A DNA stretch of 64,000 nucleotides from NCBI RefSeq assembly GCF_012726345.1, contig NZ_PTXN01000018.1, positions 24,338-88,337 of the forward strand, in the 5' to 3' direction. Shown here one piece after another: positions 61,472-64,000 of the stretch. Position 1 is the first letter of the stretch. Every line of letters begins with the position of its first letter. The position numbers were made by a program, and so were the translations under genes. The stretch comes from Marinomonas sp. UCMA 3892 (GTDB lineage: Bacteria > Pseudomonadota > Gammaproteobacteria > Pseudomonadales > Marinomonadaceae). The notes beneath the pieces are model-generated. The model was not told the DNA's origin, did not search any database, and saw only the letters and a program-made list of their open reading frames with translations.

Positions 61472-63154
61472 TCACGAATGAAGTTTAGCAACTGAAAAGG
61501 TCAAAATAGCTTTAGTGCCATGCTTGGGGATAGACTCATAAACCAGACTGCCACCGTGTTCTTGGACGATTTTACTGGATATAGAGAGACCAAGGCCAGT
61601 ACCACCATCTTCTCGTCGAGTGGTAAAAAAAGGATCACATAATCGAGTTATATTATGTGGCTCTATACCTTTGCCTTGATCCCAAACTTCTAAACATAGG
61701 TGTTTTTCGTCTTTGAGAAAGGTTCGAATATTAATGGCTTGATTAGATGATTCTAGAGCCTGACACGCATTTACTATAAGGTTAATTATAACTTGCTCAA
61801 TTTTCTGAGCGCTGCCATAAAAACTCGGTAGTGGACGAGTATACTCCACATTAAATTGATCACAGCTTTGACGAATGGTTTTGTCTACTAGACGAATTGC
61901 GACTTCTAGGGTTTCATTAAGATCTATCTGTTCTTTCCAATCATCTGGTGTTTCACGGGCAAAGTCTTTGAGATCGTTAACGATGCGACGAATTTTTTGT
62001 GTACCTATTAACATATCTTGCAGCATAGAAGGGATCTCATCGCGCATCCTGCTGTATTCGAGCCCAGCAATATAAAAATCGCCATGTTCTTGATAATGGG
62101 TTTCGAGGATGTCTTCGGCATCATCATAAAACTCTTGAATCACAGGTAAGTTGAGTAAAAGTAGGCTGCTAGGGTTATTTATTTCATGGGCAACCCCTGA
62201 TACTAAAATACCTAATGACGCCATTTTATCCGCTTGCATTAGCTGTTTTTGCTGTTGCTTTAACTCGTCGGTACGACGACTTACTTCACGGGTTAGCATG
62301 CGGTTCCAGATGACAATACCGCCTAAAATCACCAACAATATTCCAGAAATACTGCCGGTAATTAGTCCGATCTTTTTCCATGGGAAGCCGTCTTGCTCTA
62401 ATGGGCCTAGCCACTTATCGTAAATTTCTTGCTGGCGGCCAGTATTTTTAAGAATGGCAAGACCTTCGCTAAATTGAGCGAGAAGGTCTGTATTGCCTTT
62501 CATTACGGCATAACCATATTGCTTGGCGCCAAAAGGGCGGCCAACAGGAATGATGTTAGATAGCTCCAGTTCCTTGCCGAGATATAGCCCCGGCAAGTTG
62601 GCGACCAGTGCATAATTATATTTGCCTGATGATAGTAAGCGGAGCGCAGCAGCGTGGGTGTCGACCAGAATCAACTTGGCCTTGATGTCACTATGAAGAA
62701 AAAAGTCATGCATGACTCCGCCGCGTTGGACAATAAGTTCTTTGCCTGCAAGTTCGTTTAGGTTATTTACTTTAGCGGTCCCCTTACGGGCAAAAATAGA
62801 TTGATGCACTAATGCATGTGGTGGCGAAAAATCGTAATTGTCAGTTCGCCCTGTAGAATAGGCCATGCCTTGCAAAACATCTAATTTGCCTTGCTCCAAG
62901 CGGCTACGAATATCATCCCAGCTGCCCAGTTGTATTTCGACCTCAATTCCCATGACTTCGGCAATGGCGCGAGTTAACTCCGTATTGTAGCCATCAGGTT
63001 CGCCATCTTCATTGATAAACTCATAAGGTGGATAATTTAGATCGCCACCCACATGAATTGGAGAGTCTGCTAGGCTGAGATTTGTTGTGAGTAAGCTGAA
63101 AAAAATTAGGAAAGATTGGTAAATAGATGGCATTGCATTGATTTTAATAGACAT
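61472..63154 (-). CDS. Sensor histidine kinase with SBP_bac_3 periplasmic domain
   Basis: 560-residue membrane kinase. Signal-like helix about 9-29, one periplasmic solute-binding (SBP_bac_3) domain about 33-250 (IHVGGDLNYPPYEFINEDGEPDGYNTELTRAIAEVMGI), one membrane helix about 263-285, a coiled coil, then a HisKA-type domain with H323 in GVAHEINNPSS and a HATPase_c domain with VNACQALE, DQGKGI, FFTTRREDGGTGLGLSIS. The sensor domain suggests direct sensing of an amino acid or carboxylate, fitting control of aspartate uptake and breakdown. Upstream gene of the two-component operon. Confidence 0.93.
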   Translation of the reverse strand: MSIKINAMPSIYQSFLIFFSLLTTNLSLADSPIHVGGDLNYPPYEFINEDGEPDGYNTELTRAIAEVMGIEVEIQLGSWDDIRSRLEQGKLDVLQGMAYSTGRTDNYDFSPPHALVHQSIFARKGTAKVNNLNELAGKELIVQRGGVMHDFFLHSDIKAKLILVDTHAAALRLLSSGKYNYALVANLPGLYLGKELELSNIIPVGRPFGAKQYGYAVMKGNTDLLAQFSEGLAILKNTGRQQEIYDKWLGPLEQDGFPWKKIGLITGSISGILLVILGGIVIWNRMLTREVSRRTDELKQQQKQLMQADKMASLGILVSGVAHEINNPSSLLLLNLPVIQEFYDDAEDILETHYQEHGDFYIAGLEYSRMRDEIPSMLQDMLIGTQKIRRIVNDLKDFARETPDDWKEQIDLNETLEVAIRLVDKTIRQSCDQFNVEYTRPLPSFYGSAQKIEQVIINLIVNACQALESSNQAINIRTFLKDEKHLCLEVWDQGKGIEPHNITRLCDPFFTTRREDGGTGLGLSISSKIVQEHGGSLVYESIPKHGTKAILTFSVAKLHS

Positions 63155-63304
63155 GTCGGTAAATTGTATTTTTTTAGAATATGTAAATCATAACATGCTT
63201 CGATGATAAGAGAGCTGGAGTTTATTTTATTGCTATTTTGTTCGCTGAATTTGTCTTACGCTAGTAATTAATTAAAAGTGTACTAACCGTTTAATGAGGA
63301 TGTT

Positions 63305-63679
63305 ATGCAATCAGTGAAAGTGGTTTTTCATATTGATGAAGTTGAAAAGTGGCCGTTGCTTCTTGCCAATGCCAGAAATTTGATAAAAGTTGTGGATGTA
63401 AAAGCTTCTAGTATTGTTGTATTGGTGAACTCAAAAGCGGCAATTATTTTTGAGGAGCAAAATGCTGGTGTTTCTTCTCTTGATAAGGAGCAAGCCAATC
63501 AAGGCGATCTTGTTAAAGAATTAGCAGAGAATGGCGTTGAGTTTAAACTCTGTCAAAATTCGTTAAATGGCCTTGGTATAGCTATTGATTCTTTGCCTGT
63601 TTATGTCGATGTTGTTCCGGTTGGAGTATTGGAACTGATTGAGAAACAAGCGGATGGTTTTGCCTATATAAAACCTTAG
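63305..63679 (+). CDS. DsrE/DsrF-like small protein
   Basis: 124-residue cytoplasmic protein resembling the DsrE/DsrF-like family (KVVFHIDEVEKWPLLLANARNLIKVVDVKASSIVVLVNSKAA ... LVKELAENGVEFKLCQNSLNGLGI ... VDVVPVGVLELIEKQADGFAYIKP). One cysteine (in FKLCQNSL) sits where sulfur-relay members have their active Cys. Most stand-alone relatives have no known role. GAGG lies 6 nt ahead of the ATG. Divergent from the histidine kinase gene and ending at the terminator that precedes the group II intron. Confidence 0.8.
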   Translation: MQSVKVVFHIDEVEKWPLLLANARNLIKVVDVKASSIVVLVNSKAAIIFEEQNAGVSSLDKEQANQGDLVKELAENGVEFKLCQNSLNGLGIAIDSLPVYVDVVPVGVLELIEKQADGFAYIKP

Positions 63680-63732
63680 TGACTGTCATATAAAACTTCA
63701 GTGTCTATCGTGTATAAGACGGTAACAAAATG

Positions 63733-63767
63733 AAAAAGGGTTAGCTTTTACAAGCTAACCCTTTTTT
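63733..63767 (+). terminator. Terminator after the DsrE-like gene, insertion site of the intron
   Basis: Fifteen-bp stem (core AGGGTTAGCTT / AAGCTAACCCT) with a 4-nt loop and a run of six T. The intron-like sequence begins at the base after the T run. Confidence 0.92.
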
Positions 63768-64000
63768 GTTTGCCCAGCGAAGCTGGCAAACCCGTCAGGT
63801 TGTAAGAAACCTGTCTCACCCCGACTGGGGGGAAGAGAATCCGAATCGCAAGGGCGTTGCTGGCCAACGGCAGGGTCTGAAGGAAGCGATAGGAAGTTAA
63901 CAGTACACAACGCAAGTGAACCTGCTTCGGCAGTTTAGGTGGGTAAGCGTGCAAAATAGCGCAAAGCCCGATACTCAGTCAGACCTAGGCTGTGTTTGAG
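63768..64000 (+). mobile_element. Group II intron, class C-like, 5' part of the ribozyme (cut by window end)
   Basis: It starts GTTTGCCCAGC, close to the GUGUGCCCGGC-type 5' end of class C introns. It continues with domain I elements in the right order: CGCAAGGGCGTTG, TCTGAAGGAAGCG, and GCAAAATAGCGCAAAGCCC near 63948. The fold begins with a clear hairpin (GTTTGCC...GGCAAAC). Insertion directly behind a Rho-independent terminator is the habit of class C introns. The reverse transcriptase/maturase gene would lie to the right of the window. Judged from memory of class C sequences, not by a covariance search. Confidence 0.78.

Noticed and set aside
63748..63954. Minus-strand frame over the intron start
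   Set aside because: It lies across the terminator and ribozyme-like sequence, whose conserved pieces are RNA elements, not protein.
1..64000. CRISPR arrays, tRNA or rRNA genes, prophage or plasmid functions
   Set aside because: No regularly spaced repeats, cloverleaf-like stretches, or phage/conjugation genes were seen.

Overview
The window looks like chromosome from a marine gammaproteobacterium of the Oceanospirillales type, close to Marinomonas. This rests on gene content and protein style (TRAP and NMT1-type uptake systems, many GGDEF/EAL proteins, an M23 peptidase-bactofilin pair, a xylose regulon of Enterobacteria-like composition) and was not checked by a search. Coding density is high. 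No rRNA, tRNA, CRISPR array or prophage was seen. The only clear mobile element is the 5' part of a class C-like group II intron running off the right edge.

Layout. 1-7236: a same-strand catabolic and uptake cluster with a CodA-like amidohydrolase (cut or starting at the edge), a RidA-family protein, a creatininase-family amidohydrolase, an NMT1-type ABC importer (binding protein, ATPase, permease), an FAD-linked oxidase and a DUF2165 membrane protein. The set suggests import and opening of a nitrogen heterocycle or cyclic amide of unknown identity. 7432-21684: a pentose island with xylFGHB, xylR, a LacI-type repressor, a second ribose-type ABC importer with a DUF2291 lipoprotein and FucU mutarotase, and convergent xylA. 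21854-26277: a spermidine-synthase-like protein, a GNAT acetyltransferase and a TAXI-TRAP transporter. 26494-34753: acnA, a YrhK-like protein, a LuxR-type regulator, an ankyrin lipoprotein and a PhoD-like phosphatase.

35226-46299: a flavin monooxygenase with a DnaJ-like cysteine module, two diguanylate cyclases, a Rho paralogue lacking the usual RNA-binding domain (with a relic of a second Rho 3' end 2.3 kb downstream), bactofilin and M23 peptidase, an RhlE-type helicase, an RsuA-type pseudouridine synthase and an epimerase. 47014-56887: gdhA, an FMO-type monooxygenase divergent from an AcoR-like sigma-54 activator, another diguanylate cyclase, glutaredoxin, ASCH and EAL proteins, and an FMN reductase. 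57020-63154: a dicarboxylate/amino-acid symporter and aspartase behind a sigma-54 promoter, with a DctB/DctD-like two-component system just upstream. 63305-64000: a DsrE-like protein, its terminator and the group II intron.

How it works together. The xyl genes import D-xylose (XylFGH), isomerise it (XylA) and phosphorylate it (XylB) under XylR. The LacI-type repressor probably controls the second importer through a double operator lying over its promoter. Two sigma-54 circuits can be read from the DNA. One is AcoR-like activator to FMO, with two TTACA-N2-TGTAA enhancer-like sites about 117 and 138 bp upstream of a -24/-12 promoter. The other is histidine kinase/response regulator to aspA-symporter, with a 32-bp perfect palindrome about 180 bp upstream of a near-consensus -24/-12 promoter. 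The strongest candidates for something new are the RNA-binding-domain-less Rho paralogue with its 3' relic, the heterocycle cluster at the left edge, and the zinc-finger-like flavin monooxygenase.
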